A DNA stretch of 64,000 nucleotides from Mycobacterium sp. GTDB lineage: Bacteria; Actinomycetota; Actinomycetes; Mycobacteriales; Mycobacteriaceae. The position numbers and the translations under genes are program-made. The notes under the pieces are model-generated. The model saw only the letters and a program-made list of their open reading frames with translations, searched no databases and was not told where the DNA came from. Of this stretch, positions 7,219 to 15,716 are shown in pieces. The stretch spans positions 84,365 through 148,364 of the forward strand of contig RXJD01000071.1 in NCBI GenBank assembly GCA_003987775.1, written 5' to 3'. Each line of letters begins with the position of its first letter. Positions within the stretch are counted from its first letter, which is position 1.

Positions 7219-8681
7219 GCGGGCACTCCGATGGCCATCTGTTCCATGTACTGATACACCCCGCCGATTCCGCCGCCCTCCCGGCCCAGGCCGCTGAGCT
7301 TGAAACCGCCGAAGGGTGCGGCGCCGGGGCCGCAGCCGTTGACCGCAACCTGCCCCGTGCGGATGCGGCGGGCCACGCTGACCGCGCGATCCAGGTCGCC
7401 GCCCCACACCGAACCGGACAGGCCGTAACGAGAGTTGTTGGCGATGGCGACCGCATCGTCGTCGTCGCGGTAGCGCAGCACACTCAACACCGGCCCGAAC
7501 ACTTCCTCCTGGGCGATCGCGGAATCGGGCTTGACGCCGGTAAGGACCGTCGGCTCGAAGTAGAAGCCGGTGTCCAGGCCGGCCGGCCGGCCGCCACCGG
7601 TGGCCAGCTCGGCGCCCTCGCGCAGCGCTCCGGCGACGTGCGCCTCCACCCGGCTGCGCTGGGCGTCACTGATCAACGGACCCATCTGCACATCGAGATC
7701 GGCGGGATCCCCGACCTTGACGTCCCGGGCCAGTCCCACCAGCCGCTCGACGACCTCGTCGTGCAGGGAATCGGGCAGCAACAGCCGGCTCTGCAGAATG
7801 CAAGCCTGGCCGGAATGCATTGAGCAACAGTCGAACAGCATCTTCTGCAGCATGTCGTCGGTGACGTCGGCGTCGTCGAGGACGATGCACGCCGACTTGC
7901 CACCGAGCTCCAGCAGCAGCCGCTTCAGCGAGTCCCCGGCGGCGGACATCACCTGGCGGCCGACGACGGTGCTGCCGGTGAAACTGACCATGTCGATCCG
8001 CGGATCGGTGGTGAGCAGCTGGGCCGCCTCTAGTCCCGACGGGGTGACCACATTGACCACACCCGGCGGAAAGTCGGTGTGCTCGTCGATGAGTCGCGCG
8101 AGGGCGAGCCCGGCCAGCGGGGTGAGCGGTGACGGCTTGAGGACAACGGTGTTGCCCGCAGTCAGCGCATGGTTGAGCTTCATGACGTTGAGTAGGTGCG
8201 GGAAGTTCCAGGGTGTCAGGACCGAGACGACGCCGAGTGGAACGTGGCGCAGCACCGTCTTCCCGGCGCCGATCCCGGTGACGGTCTCATCGGCGAGCTG
8301 GGTGGCGAGTTGCGCGGCATGCATGGACATGAACGCGGCACCGTCGATCTGCATCATCCGTTCGTTGGCTGTGCAGCCCCACTCCACCTGGGACAGCGCG
8401 AAGAAGTCGTCGGCATATTTGAGCAGCGCGTCGCCCAGTTGGCTGAGACAGTTCGCGCGCTCCTGCGCACTCATGGTGGCCCACGGCCCCTCGTCGAACG
8501 CCCGGCGCGCGGCACCGACAGCGTCACTGACCTGACCGACGCTCGCGTCCGGTGCGGTGGCGATGACCTGTTCGGTGGCCGGCGAGATGTCGTCGTAGCG
8601 GCCGTCTTCGGGTTCCACCCAGGTGCCGTCGATGTACAGCTGATAGGTGTCGATCAGTCCACTGGGCGGTAGTTCGGCCAT
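7215..8681 (-). CDS. NAD(P)-dependent aldehyde dehydrogenase
   Basis: A 488-residue ALDH-superfamily enzyme oxidising an aldehyde to the acid. The cofactor-binding signature is TPWNFPHLLNVMKL, followed by VSFTGSTVVGRQ. The general-base glutamate is in LLLELGGKSA and the catalytic cysteine in HSGQACILQSRL; the EEVFGPVLSV motif is also present. ATG at 8681 (MAELPPSGLIDT) sits behind a strong GGTGAGGAAG site; an ATG at 8708 would add nine residues. First gene of a leftward pair with the CoA-transferase and divergent from the P450 operon. Context suggests it oxidises an aldehyde made from a P450-generated alcohol, giving the acid that is then CoA-activated. That is inference. Confidence 0.9.
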   Translation of the reverse strand: MAELPPSGLIDTYQLYIDGTWVEPEDGRYDDISPATEQVIATAPDASVGQVSDAVGAARRAFDEGPWATMSAQERANCLSQLGDALLKYADDFFALSQVEWGCTANERMMQIDGAAFMSMHAAQLATQLADETVTGIGAGKTVLRHVPLGVVSVLTPWNFPHLLNVMKLNHALTAGNTVVLKPSPLTPLAGLALARLIDEHTDFPPGVVNVVTPSGLEAAQLLTTDPRIDMVSFTGSTVVGRQVMSAAGDSLKRLLLELGGKSACIVLDDADVTDDMLQKMLFDCCSMHSGQACILQSRLLLPDSLHDEVVERLVGLARDVKVGDPADLDVQMGPLISDAQRSRVEAHVAGALREGAELATGGGRPAGLDTGFYFEPTVLTGVKPDSAIAQEEVFGPVLSVLRYRDDDDAVAIANNSRYGLSGSVWGGDLDRAVSVARRIRTGQVAVNGCGPGAAPFGGFKLSGLGREGGGIGGVYQYMEQMAIGVPA

Positions 8682-8873
8682 CTGCTTCCTCACCCCAACG
8701 TCGGTCATCTATCAACCTGGTGTACACCCGCCGGGACTCGTGGTCAATGATCCCCATGATGAATTGCAGGCGATTTCAAGGCGTTGTCTTGCTGTTGACA
8801 GCGCAGCGTGACCCAGAGTAGACACGACCCACAGGACACTTTGTGGCAATGTGTCGGATTGCAGGGAGGCGCT

Positions 8874-10049
8874 GTGCTCACCGATGTTCCCCTGCACTCC
8901 CCCGATTTCTACGCCGGCGACCCCTACCCGGCCTACCGGGAGCTGCGCGCGACCTCGCCCGTGCACTGGAACGACGTCACCGGATTCTGGGCGTTGTTGA
9001 AGTATGAGGACATTCGCTACGTCTCCGGCAACCCCGCGCTGTTCACCTCGACCCAAGGCATCTCGATACCGGATCCGAACGTGCCGAACCCGGTGCAGGA
9101 GGGCAACCTCATCTTCACGGACCCGCCGCGGCACCGGCAGATGCGCAAGCTGATCAATTCCGGTTTCACCCGGCGGCGCGTCGCGGTCCTCGAACCGAAG
9201 ATCCGCGAAATCGTGGGCGGCATCCTCGATCGGATCGAACCGGGCTCGGTGTACGAGTTCGCCGAACAGGTCGCCGCCCCACTGCCCACCCGGATGATCG
9301 CCGAGCTCATCGGCGCCCCCGCCGAGGATTGGGAGCGGTTCCGGGCCTGGTCGGACGCCGCCACCGGCACGGCTGATCCCGAAATCGAACTCGACGCCTT
9401 CGTGGCCATCGGCCAGCTCTTCGAATACTTCCAGAAGCTCATCGCGGCACGGCGCGTCGAACCGCGCGACGACCTGCTGTCAGTGCTGGCCGATGCCGAG
9501 ATCGACGAGCACCGCCTGACCGACGAGGACCTGCTGAACTTCTCGTTCCTGTTGCTGGTTGCGGGAAATGAGACCACCCGCAACTTGATCGCGCTGGGCA
9601 CCCTCGCGTTGATCGAGCACCCCGACCAGTGCCGCCTGCTGATCGAGGACCCGACGCTGATTCCCGGTGCGGTGGAGGAGATGTTGCGCTGGACCAGCCC
9701 GGTGGTCAGCATGTCGCGGGTGGCGACCGCCGACACCGAGATTCGCGGCCGGCTGATCCGCGAGGGTGAGGTGGTCACCATGTTGTACGGGTCCGCCAAC
9801 CGCGACGAGGATGTCTTCGGCGCTGACTCAGAGGACTTCAGGGTGACGCGTCACCCCAACCCCCACATCGCGTTCGGATGCGGCGAACACTCCTGCATCG
9901 GAGCGCAATTGGCACGGCTGGAAGCGACGGTCTTCTTCCAGGAGTTGCTGCGCCGCTATCCCCGGCTCGAGCTGGCGGGTGACGTCGACCGGATGAAAGC
10001 CACCATGGTGCCCGGGGTGAAGCGGATGCCCGTTCGGCTGGGGGCCTGA
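8874..10049 (+). CDS. Cytochrome P450
   Basis: A soluble bacterial-type P450 of 391 residues. The I-helix motif is LLLVAGNETTRN (oxygen activation, with Asn where His or Asp is often seen), the K-helix ExxR lies in AVEEMLRW, and the haem ligand loop is FGCGEHSCIGAQLA, with Cys as ligand. GTG at 8874 follows AGGGAGG at 5 nt and gives a normal N terminus (LTDVPLHSPDFYAGDPYP); a frame extension to 8808 is less likely. It needs ferredoxin and a reductase from elsewhere. It leads a seven-gene run of dehydrogenase, hydratase and aldolase genes, the same position as cyp125 in the cholesterol igr cluster, so terminal hydroxylation of a branched alkyl side chain is plausible. I cannot assign a CYP number. 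Confidence 0.93.
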   Translation: MLTDVPLHSPDFYAGDPYPAYRELRATSPVHWNDVTGFWALLKYEDIRYVSGNPALFTSTQGISIPDPNVPNPVQEGNLIFTDPPRHRQMRKLINSGFTRRRVAVLEPKIREIVGGILDRIEPGSVYEFAEQVAAPLPTRMIAELIGAPAEDWERFRAWSDAATGTADPEIELDAFVAIGQLFEYFQKLIAARRVEPRDDLLSVLADAEIDEHRLTDEDLLNFSFLLLVAGNETTRNLIALGTLALIEHPDQCRLLIEDPTLIPGAVEEMLRWTSPVVSMSRVATADTEIRGRLIREGEVVTMLYGSANRDEDVFGADSEDFRVTRHPNPHIAFGCGEHSCIGAQLARLEATVFFQELLRRYPRLELAGDVDRMKATMVPGVKRMPVRLGA

Positions 10050-10053
10050 GCCG

Positions 10054-11256
10054 GTGCACCTTGAATACACGCCCGAGCAGGAGCAGCTGCGTGCGGAGAT
10101 ACGGGCCACGCTGGAACAGGTGATGACGCCCGAGCGACTGGCAGCGATCGGCGAGAACATCGAGGGCGGACTGGCGGTGCGCGACACCGTGCGTGCACTG
10201 GCGCAGGCCGGCCTGCTCGGCGTCGGCTGGCCGAAAGAATATGGCGGACGCGGCTTCTCGGCGATTGAGCAGTTCATCTTCTCCGAGGAGGCCCGCCGGG
10301 TCGGCGCGCCGATCCCGCTGGTGACACTCAACACCGTGGGCCCGACCCTGATGCAGCAGGGTACCGAGGAGCAGAAGCAGCGGTTTCTGCCCGCGATCCT
10401 GGACGGCAGCGTCGAATTCGCGATCGGCTATTCCGAACCCGGAGCCGGCAGTGATCTCGCGTCGATACGCACCACCGCCGTCCGCGACGGTGACGAATAC
10501 GTGATCAACGGCCAGAAGATGTTCACCAGCGGCGCCGCCTATGCCGACTACATCTGGCTCGCGGTCCGCACTGACCCGAATGTCAAGAAGCACAAAGGCA
10601 TTTCGATCCTCATCGTGCCCACTTCGTCGCCGGGATTCTCCTGGCAACCCCTGCACACCATGCCCGGCATCTCCACCTTCTACACGTTCTACGACAACGT
10701 CCGGGTGCCGGTGAGCGCACTGGTCGGTGAGGAGAACCAGGGCTGGCAGCTGATCACCACCCAGCTCAACTTCGAACGCGCCGCGCTGGGCAACCTCGGG
10801 GCACTGGAGCCGCTGTGGGAGAAGACGCTGCAGTGGGCCCGCGAGACCGAACTCGACGGGGGGCGGGTCATCGACCAGCCCTGGGTTCAGCTCGCGCTGG
10901 CCCGCGTGGAAGCTCAGGTCGGCGCCTACAAGCTGGTCAACCTGCGGGTGAACGCGGCCATGACGAAGGGCATTCTGAATATGGGCGAAGCGTCGGCGGC
11001 CAAGGTGTTCGGCACCGAGCTCACCCAGCAGGTCGCCCGGCAGCTGCTGGAGGTGTTGGACGGCAACGGGATACGTCGCGGCAAGCAGGCGCCACTGCGG
11101 GGCGCACTGGAATCGGCGTACCGGCAGGCGGTGATCAACACATTCGGTGGCGGTGCCAACGAAATTCAGCGTGACATCATCGCCATGGCCGGCCTCGGCA
11201 TGCCGCGGGCCCCGCGTGATCTTCGAGCAACCGAGAAGTCAGGAGGAACTCAGTGA
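10054..11256 (+). CDS. Acyl-CoA dehydrogenase, subunit 1 (FadE28/29-like)
   Basis: A 400-residue FAD-dependent acyl-CoA dehydrogenase. FAD and substrate motifs include AIGYSEPGAGSDLASIRTTA and, near the C terminus, NTFGGGANEIQRDIIA, where the family's catalytic glutamate region often lies. It starts at GTG 10054, 4 bp after the P450 stop, and overlaps the next gene by 4 bp. Together with the second dehydrogenase at 12205 it resembles the FadE28-FadE29 (ChsE1-ChsE2) pair, which forms an alpha2beta2 enzyme desaturating a three-carbon steroid side-chain CoA ester. The heteromeric arrangement here is inferred from context and from the two genes being divergent in sequence rather than recent duplicates. 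Confidence 0.88.
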   Translation: MHLEYTPEQEQLRAEIRATLEQVMTPERLAAIGENIEGGLAVRDTVRALAQAGLLGVGWPKEYGGRGFSAIEQFIFSEEARRVGAPIPLVTLNTVGPTLMQQGTEEQKQRFLPAILDGSVEFAIGYSEPGAGSDLASIRTTAVRDGDEYVINGQKMFTSGAAYADYIWLAVRTDPNVKKHKGISILIVPTSSPGFSWQPLHTMPGISTFYTFYDNVRVPVSALVGEENQGWQLITTQLNFERAALGNLGALEPLWEKTLQWARETELDGGRVIDQPWVQLALARVEAQVGAYKLVNLRVNAAMTKGILNMGEASAAKVFGTELTQQVARQLLEVLDGNGIRRGKQAPLRGALESAYRQAVINTFGGGANEIQRDIIAMAGLGMPRAPRDLRATEKSGGTQ

Positions 11257-11795
11257 CCGACGCTGAGCTACAAGCCAAGGTGCGGGCCCTGGTCGGCCAA
11301 CCCACTGGAGGCACCGGAAAGCCCCAGCTGGCGCCCGATCCGGTGAATCAACCGATGATCCGGCACTGGGCGCACGCGCTTGCCGACTTCAATCCGGTGT
11401 ACCTCGACCCGGATTTCGCGGCGACTTCACGGTTCGGCGGCATCGTGTCGCCACCGGTGATGCTGCAGACCTGGATCATGCCGTCGCCGAAGCTGGAGGG
11501 GATCGGCGAGCGCGGCGGCGCCCCGGTCGAGATCGCCGCGAACCCGACGGCGTTTCTGGATGAGGCCGGATACACCAGCACCGTGGCCACCAACTCCGAG
11601 TTCGAGATCGAGCGTTACCCGCGGTTGGGCGACGTCATCAGCTCCACGGCGGTGTACGAGTCGGTGTCGGAGGAGAAGACGACCGCGCTGGGCACCGGCT
11701 TCTTCCTCACCTGGCTGACCACCTATACCGACCAGCACGGTGAAGTGCTGGGCCGGCAGCGATTCCGGGTCCTGCGATTCAAGCCGGCCAACTGA
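11253..11795 (+). CDS. MaoC-like hot-dog protein, non-catalytic hydratase subunit (ChsH2 N-domain-like)
   Basis: A 180-residue single hot-dog domain. The hydratase-2 motif normally read D-x-N-P-(I/L)-H appears here as ALADFNPVYLDP: Asp45 is kept but the histidine is Tyr50. The loss of the catalytic His suggests a structural or substrate-binding partner. In the cholesterol igr operon the equivalent is the N-terminal domain of ChsH2, which pairs with catalytic ChsH1 and carries a C-terminal DUF35 domain. Here the DUF35 is the next gene, overlapping by 1 bp, as if the fusion were split. GTG at 11253 overlaps the dehydrogenase stop by 4 bp and follows AGGAGGA. Confidence 0.82.
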   Translation: MTDAELQAKVRALVGQPTGGTGKPQLAPDPVNQPMIRHWAHALADFNPVYLDPDFAATSRFGGIVSPPVMLQTWIMPSPKLEGIGERGGAPVEIAANPTAFLDEAGYTSTVATNSEFEIERYPRLGDVISSTAVYESVSEEKTTALGTGFFLTWLTTYTDQHGEVLGRQRFRVLRFKPAN

Positions 11796-12202
11796 TGGCC
11801 ACCCGACTGCCGCCAACGGTCAGCCCGGACTCCGAGTTCTACTGGAACGGGTTGCGGGACAACAAGCTGCTGATCCAGCGCTGCAGCGGCTGCGGCACCC
11901 TGCGCCATCCGCCCCGGCCGATGTGTCCGCACTGCCGCTCGCTGGAATGGGAGGCGGTCGAGTCGTCGGGCCGCGGCACCGTCTACAGCTATGTGATGCC
12001 GCACGAGCCCCGATTCCCGTTCTTCGACTACCCCTACGTGGTCGCGCTGGTGGAACTCGAGGAGGGCATCCGGGTGGTGTCGAACCTGACCGACGTTGAG
12101 CCCGCCGAGGTCACTGTCGGTATGCCTGTCGAGGTGTACTTCCAGAGTTTCGACGTGGCCAGTGGAGACCTGGTGTTGCACCAGTTCCGGCCGAGCGGCT
12201 AG
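11795..12202 (+). CDS. DUF35 zinc-ribbon/OB-fold protein (ChsH2 C-domain-like)
   Basis: A 135-residue protein. An N-terminal helix region is followed by a rubredoxin-like zinc ribbon with two CxxC pairs (RCSGCGTLRHPPRPMCPHCR, four cysteines) and then an OB-fold (GRGTVYSYVMPH onward). DUF35 proteins bind acyl-CoA and act as partners of thiolase-like enzymes. In the igr system the DUF35 domain of ChsH2 forms a complex with the aldolase Ltp2 and is required for its activity. The ATG overlaps the preceding stop (TGATG), indicating translational coupling with the MaoC-like subunit. Likely partner here: the Ltp2-like protein at 13769. Confidence 0.87.
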   Translation: MATRLPPTVSPDSEFYWNGLRDNKLLIQRCSGCGTLRHPPRPMCPHCRSLEWEAVESSGRGTVYSYVMPHEPRFPFFDYPYVVALVELEEGIRVVSNLTDVEPAEVTVGMPVEVYFQSFDVASGDLVLHQFRPSG

Positions 12203-12204
12203 TC

Positions 12205-13320
12205 ATGGACTTCACCTTCACCGAAGAGCAGGACACCGTAGCCAAGCTCGCCCGCGAACTGTTCGAGCGCCGCGCCACCCCCGAGCGGCTCACCGAACTG
12301 GAAGCCGGAGTGCGCTTCGACCAGGCGCTCTGGAAGGAACTGGCGGCCGCCGACCTGCTCGGCACCGCTCTGCCGGAATCAGTGGGCGGCAACGGCGGCG
12401 GCTTCGTGGAACTCGGGGTGCTGCTGGCCGAGGTCGGGTGGGGTGTGGCCGCGGTGCCCGCCTATGCGACCTTGGTTCTGGGCGCCGATCCCATTGCACG
12501 CCAGGGAAATCCGGAGCAGCAGCGCCGCCACCTGCCCGGTGTCGTGGCCGGCGACCGTATCCTGACGGCGGCTCTGGCCGAACCGGGACGCTCCGATCCG
12601 AGGTTTCCGGCCACCACCGCCCGGCGCGATGGACCGAGTTGGCGCCTGGACGGTGTGAAAGAGCTGGTGCCCGCCGCGCAACTGGCCGACACCATGCTGA
12701 TCCCGGCTGTGACCCCGGACGGCGATACGGCGCTCTTCCTGCTGGCCACCGACAGTCCCGGTCTCGACGTCCGTCCCGTGCCGACCACCAGCGGCGAACC
12801 GTATGCCGATGTATTCCTGGACGGCGCAGTGGTTTCCGGGCAGGACCTGCTCGACGGCGACATCGAGTCGCTGCACACCCGCGCCCTGGTCGCCCTGTGC
12901 GCCATCCAGCTCGGCGTCGTCGACCGGGCTTTGCACATCGCGGCCGGCTATACCAGTGAGCGTGAACAGTTCGGCCGGCCGATAGGCAGCTTCCAGGCCG
13001 TGCAACAGCGCATGGCCGACGCCTTCATCGACGTCGAAGCGATCCGGTGGACCACCTGGCACGCGGCGTGGCTGCTCGCCAACGGCCGCCCGGCCGACCG
13101 CGCCGCCCGCATCGCCAAGTTCTGGGCAGCCGAGGCAGGCGCCCGGGTGGCCGCCACCGCCCAGCACGTGCACGGCGGCATCGGAATCGACACCACCTAT
13201 CCCCTGCACCGTTATTTCCTGTGGGCCAAGCACAACGAACTGACCCTCGGCCCGGCGTCTCAACAGCTTGCCCACCTGGGCGCGACGTATGGCGCGACCT
13301 ATCCGGAAGGACCCGCATGA
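12205..13320 (+). CDS. Acyl-CoA dehydrogenase, subunit 2
   Basis: A 371-residue acyl-CoA dehydrogenase, opening MDFTFTEEQDTVAKLAREL. The C-terminal domain holds YTSEREQFGRPIGSFQAVQQ, an R-E-Q-F-G-x-P-I motif strongly conserved in the family, and HVHGGIGIDTTYPLHRYFLW, typical of the non-canonical FadE subunits found in steroid-side-chain clusters. The FAD-loop region (AALAEPGRSDPRF) is degenerate compared with the partner at 10054, as expected when flavin and active-site residues are shared between different subunits. Start is 2 bp after the DUF35 stop; its stop overlaps the next gene by 4 bp. Confidence 0.87.
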   Translation: MDFTFTEEQDTVAKLARELFERRATPERLTELEAGVRFDQALWKELAAADLLGTALPESVGGNGGGFVELGVLLAEVGWGVAAVPAYATLVLGADPIARQGNPEQQRRHLPGVVAGDRILTAALAEPGRSDPRFPATTARRDGPSWRLDGVKELVPAAQLADTMLIPAVTPDGDTALFLLATDSPGLDVRPVPTTSGEPYADVFLDGAVVSGQDLLDGDIESLHTRALVALCAIQLGVVDRALHIAAGYTSEREQFGRPIGSFQAVQQRMADAFIDVEAIRWTTWHAAWLLANGRPADRAARIAKFWAAEAGARVAATAQHVHGGIGIDTTYPLHRYFLWAKHNELTLGPASQQLAHLGATYGATYPEGPA

Positions 13321-13769
13321 CCGCCACCCACACCCGCACCACAACCCTGCGCTGGCAGGACATCTCCGAAGGTGACGAGGTCACACCGATGGACATCCCG
13401 ATCACCACGACGATGATCGTCGCGGGCGCGATCGCCTCGCGGGACTTCATGCCGGTTCATCACGACCGCGACTACGCCAACAAGCAGGGGTCGCCGAACC
13501 TGTTCATGAACATCCTGACCAGCAACGGCTACTGCGTGCGTTTCCTCACCGACTGGGCCGGACCCGAGGCGATGGTCACGAAGCTGTCGATTCGCCTTGG
13601 CGTGCCCTGCTTTCCGGATGACCCGTTGCGCTTCACCGGGACGGTGACGGGCAAGACCGAAGGTACTGGGGGCGAGAACTTCGTCGAAGTGACGTTCCAG
13701 GCCGCCAACAGTCTCGGCAACCACGTCTCCGGCACCGCGGTGCTCAGCCTGCTGGACGGAGCCGCCTGA
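13317..13769 (+). CDS. MaoC-like enoyl-CoA hydratase, catalytic subunit (ChsH1-like)
   Basis: A 150-residue hot-dog protein. The catalytic dyad is intact: ASRDFMPVHHDRDYA gives Asp43 and His48, matching the hydratase-2 D-x(4)-H pattern, in contrast to the His-less partner at 11253. In the igr operon ChsH1 is the small catalytic subunit paired with ChsH2, and both sit just before ltp2, as here. Expected role: syn hydration of the alpha,beta-enoyl-CoA made by the dehydrogenase pair. ATG at 13317 overlaps the upstream stop by 4 bp and the downstream ATG overlaps its stop by 1 bp. Confidence 0.85.
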   Translation: MTATHTRTTTLRWQDISEGDEVTPMDIPITTTMIVAGAIASRDFMPVHHDRDYANKQGSPNLFMNILTSNGYCVRFLTDWAGPEAMVTKLSIRLGVPCFPDDPLRFTGTVTGKTEGTGGENFVEVTFQAANSLGNHVSGTAVLSLLDGAA

Positions 13770-14938
13770 TGAGCAGTACTTTGCCGGGCGCGGCGGCCAT
13801 CGTCGGGATCGGCCAGACGGAGTTCTCGAAGGAATCCGGGCGCAGCGAACTGCAATTGGCGTGCGAAGCGGTCAGCGCGGCGCTCGATGACGCCGGGCTG
13901 GCGCCCAGCGACGTCGACGGCATGGTCACGTTCACCATGGACTCCAGCGACGAGATCGAGATCGCCCGCAACGTCGGCATCGGCGACCTGAGCTTCTTCA
14001 GCCGGGTGCATCACGGTGGTGGCGCCGCTGCGGGCACGGTCGTACACGCGGCGATGGCGGTCGCCACCGGCGTTGCCGACGTCGTGGTGTGCTGGCGTGC
14101 CTTCAACGAACGCTCCGGCTATCGTTTCGGCGGCAGCGGTCGCACCGACCTGGGGACGCCGCTGTTCATGGCGCACTACGCGCCGTTCGGATTGCTCACG
14201 CCGGCGGCGTGGGTGGCGATGCACGCGCAGCGGTACATGTCGACCTACGGGGTCACCAACGAGGATTTCGGCCGCATCGCCGTCGTCGACCGGGCGCACG
14301 CCGCCCGCAACCCCGACGCGTGGTTCTATGAACGCCCCATCACCCTGGAGGATCACCAGAATTCGCGCTGGATCATCGAACCGGTGCTGCGCCTGCTGGA
14401 CTGCTGTCAGGAGAGCGACGGCGGCGTCGCGATGGTGATCACCAGCGCCGAACGCGCGCGGGACCTGCGTCAGCCGCCGGCCATCATCACCGCGGCGGCC
14501 CAGGGTGCGGCCGCCGACGGCGAAATGATGACGAGTTATTACCGCGACGACATCACCGGGCTGCCCGAAATGGGCGTCGTCGCCGAGCGGTTGTGGCGTG
14601 ATTCGGGGCTCAAACCGGCCGACATCCAAACCGCGTTCATCTACGACCATTTCACCCCGTTCGTGTTCACCCAACTCGAGGAGCTGGGCTTCTGCGGACG
14701 CGGCGAGGCCAAGGATTTCGCCACCATCGAAAGGCTCTCGCTGGGCGGCGATTTCCCGATCAACACCAACGGCGGGCTACTCGGTGAGGCGTACATCCAC
14801 GGCATGAACGGCATCACCGAAGGCGTCCGCCAGGTGCGCGGCACGTCCTACAACCAGGTGCAGAACGTCGAACACGTTCTGGTCACCTCGGGTACCGGTG
14901 TGCCCACCAGCGGCCTGATCCTCGCCGGGGCCGATTAG
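13769..14938 (+). CDS. Thiolase-fold lipid-transfer protein, Ltp2-like retro-aldolase
   Basis: A 389-residue thiolase-superfamily protein of the SCP2-thiolase/Ltp branch. The N-terminal nucleophile position, normally Cys in a GxGCxSG context, reads VHHGGGAAAGTVV. The C-terminal Cys loop reads TSGTGVPTSGLIL. Both thiolase cysteines are therefore absent. Conserved features of this branch include FIYDHFTPFVF and INTNGGLLGEAYIHGMNG. Cys-less Ltp2 homologues cleave a beta-hydroxyacyl-CoA by a retro-aldol reaction using tyrosines rather than by thiolysis, with a DUF35 partner. Here the DUF35 gene is three genes upstream. Last enzyme gene of the operon, 8 bp before tetR. Confidence 0.88.
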   Translation: MSSTLPGAAAIVGIGQTEFSKESGRSELQLACEAVSAALDDAGLAPSDVDGMVTFTMDSSDEIEIARNVGIGDLSFFSRVHHGGGAAAGTVVHAAMAVATGVADVVVCWRAFNERSGYRFGGSGRTDLGTPLFMAHYAPFGLLTPAAWVAMHAQRYMSTYGVTNEDFGRIAVVDRAHAARNPDAWFYERPITLEDHQNSRWIIEPVLRLLDCCQESDGGVAMVITSAERARDLRQPPAIITAAAQGAAADGEMMTSYYRDDITGLPEMGVVAERLWRDSGLKPADIQTAFIYDHFTPFVFTQLEELGFCGRGEAKDFATIERLSLGGDFPINTNGGLLGEAYIHGMNGITEGVRQVRGTSYNQVQNVEHVLVTSGTGVPTSGLILAGAD

Positions 14939-14946
14939 GTGCGGTC

Positions 14947-15573
14947 ATGACCCAGGCGTCCACTTCAGCTGCGGGAACCGATACCCGGGAGGTCATCCTC
15001 GACGCCGCGTACGCCTGTTTCCGTAAGCAGGGCCTGCTCAAAACGACGATCGTCGACATCGCGAGGGAGGCCACCGTCTCCCGCAGCACCATCTACGAGT
15101 ACTTCCGCGACAAGGGCGCCATCCTGGAAGCCTGCGCCGAGCACGCCTCCGAGCAGTTCTACCGCGAGATGTCTCGGGCCATGGCCCGGGGCGCTTCACT
15201 GGAGGAAAAGCTCTCCAACGCAGCGGTATTCGTCACCCAGGCGCGCCGCGCCATCGCCTCCGAGGAGTACTTCGACGAAGACGCGATCAGCCTGCTGCTG
15301 ACCAAGGACGCCGCCCTGCTGCTGCGCGAATGCGTCGACTTCTTCGCGCCGTACCTCTCGGCCGCCAAACTCACCGGCGAGGTACGCAAGGACCTCGACA
15401 TCGAGGCTGCCGGGGAATGGTTCGCGCGCATCCTGTTCTCGCTGTTCAGCACCGCGTCGCCGATTCGGGATATGGACGATCCCGGCGTGGTGGCCGCGTT
15501 CGTCAGCGCCTTCGCGGTGCGTGGCTTCGCCGGTGATCGCCCCCGACCGCGCCGGGTCACCGAAGGCCATTGA
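14947..15573 (+). CDS. TetR-family transcriptional regulator
   Basis: A 208-residue TetR regulator. The N-terminal helix-turn-helix spans about residues 14-60 (ILDAAYACFRKQGLLKTTIV then VSRSTIYEYFRDKG), followed by a helical ligand-binding domain with no recognisable motif. It starts 8 bp after the aldolase gene in the same direction, so it is probably co-transcribed and controls the whole P450-to-aldolase operon, perhaps also the divergent dehydrogenase/CoA-transferase pair across 8709-8873. The ligand may be a CoA ester from the pathway, as for other side-chain regulators such as KstR; that is inference. No KstR-type motif was seen in the divergent region. Confidence 0.9.
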   Translation: MTQASTSAAGTDTREVILDAAYACFRKQGLLKTTIVDIAREATVSRSTIYEYFRDKGAILEACAEHASEQFYREMSRAMARGASLEEKLSNAAVFVTQARRAIASEEYFDEDAISLLLTKDAALLLRECVDFFAPYLSAAKLTGEVRKDLDIEAAGEWFARILFSLFSTASPIRDMDDPGVVAAFVSAFAVRGFAGDRPRPRRVTEGH

Positions 15574-15716
15574 CCCGCCTGCAGGCTTCTCGTGCAGTCG
15601 CACACCCTGACACCCCGTCGTACCCTGTGGGAACACGTTCGGCAGGATCCTTGGCAACGTGGCGGATGCGGGACGGCTGATCCAGAACCGGCTGCAGCGC
15701 GGGAGGGGTGAGCAGC

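Noticed and set aside
8795-8824. TTGACA with TAGACA as a P450 promoter
   Set aside because: The -35 is perfect, but the -10 lacks the final T of TANNNT and the spacing is 18; kept only as a possibility.
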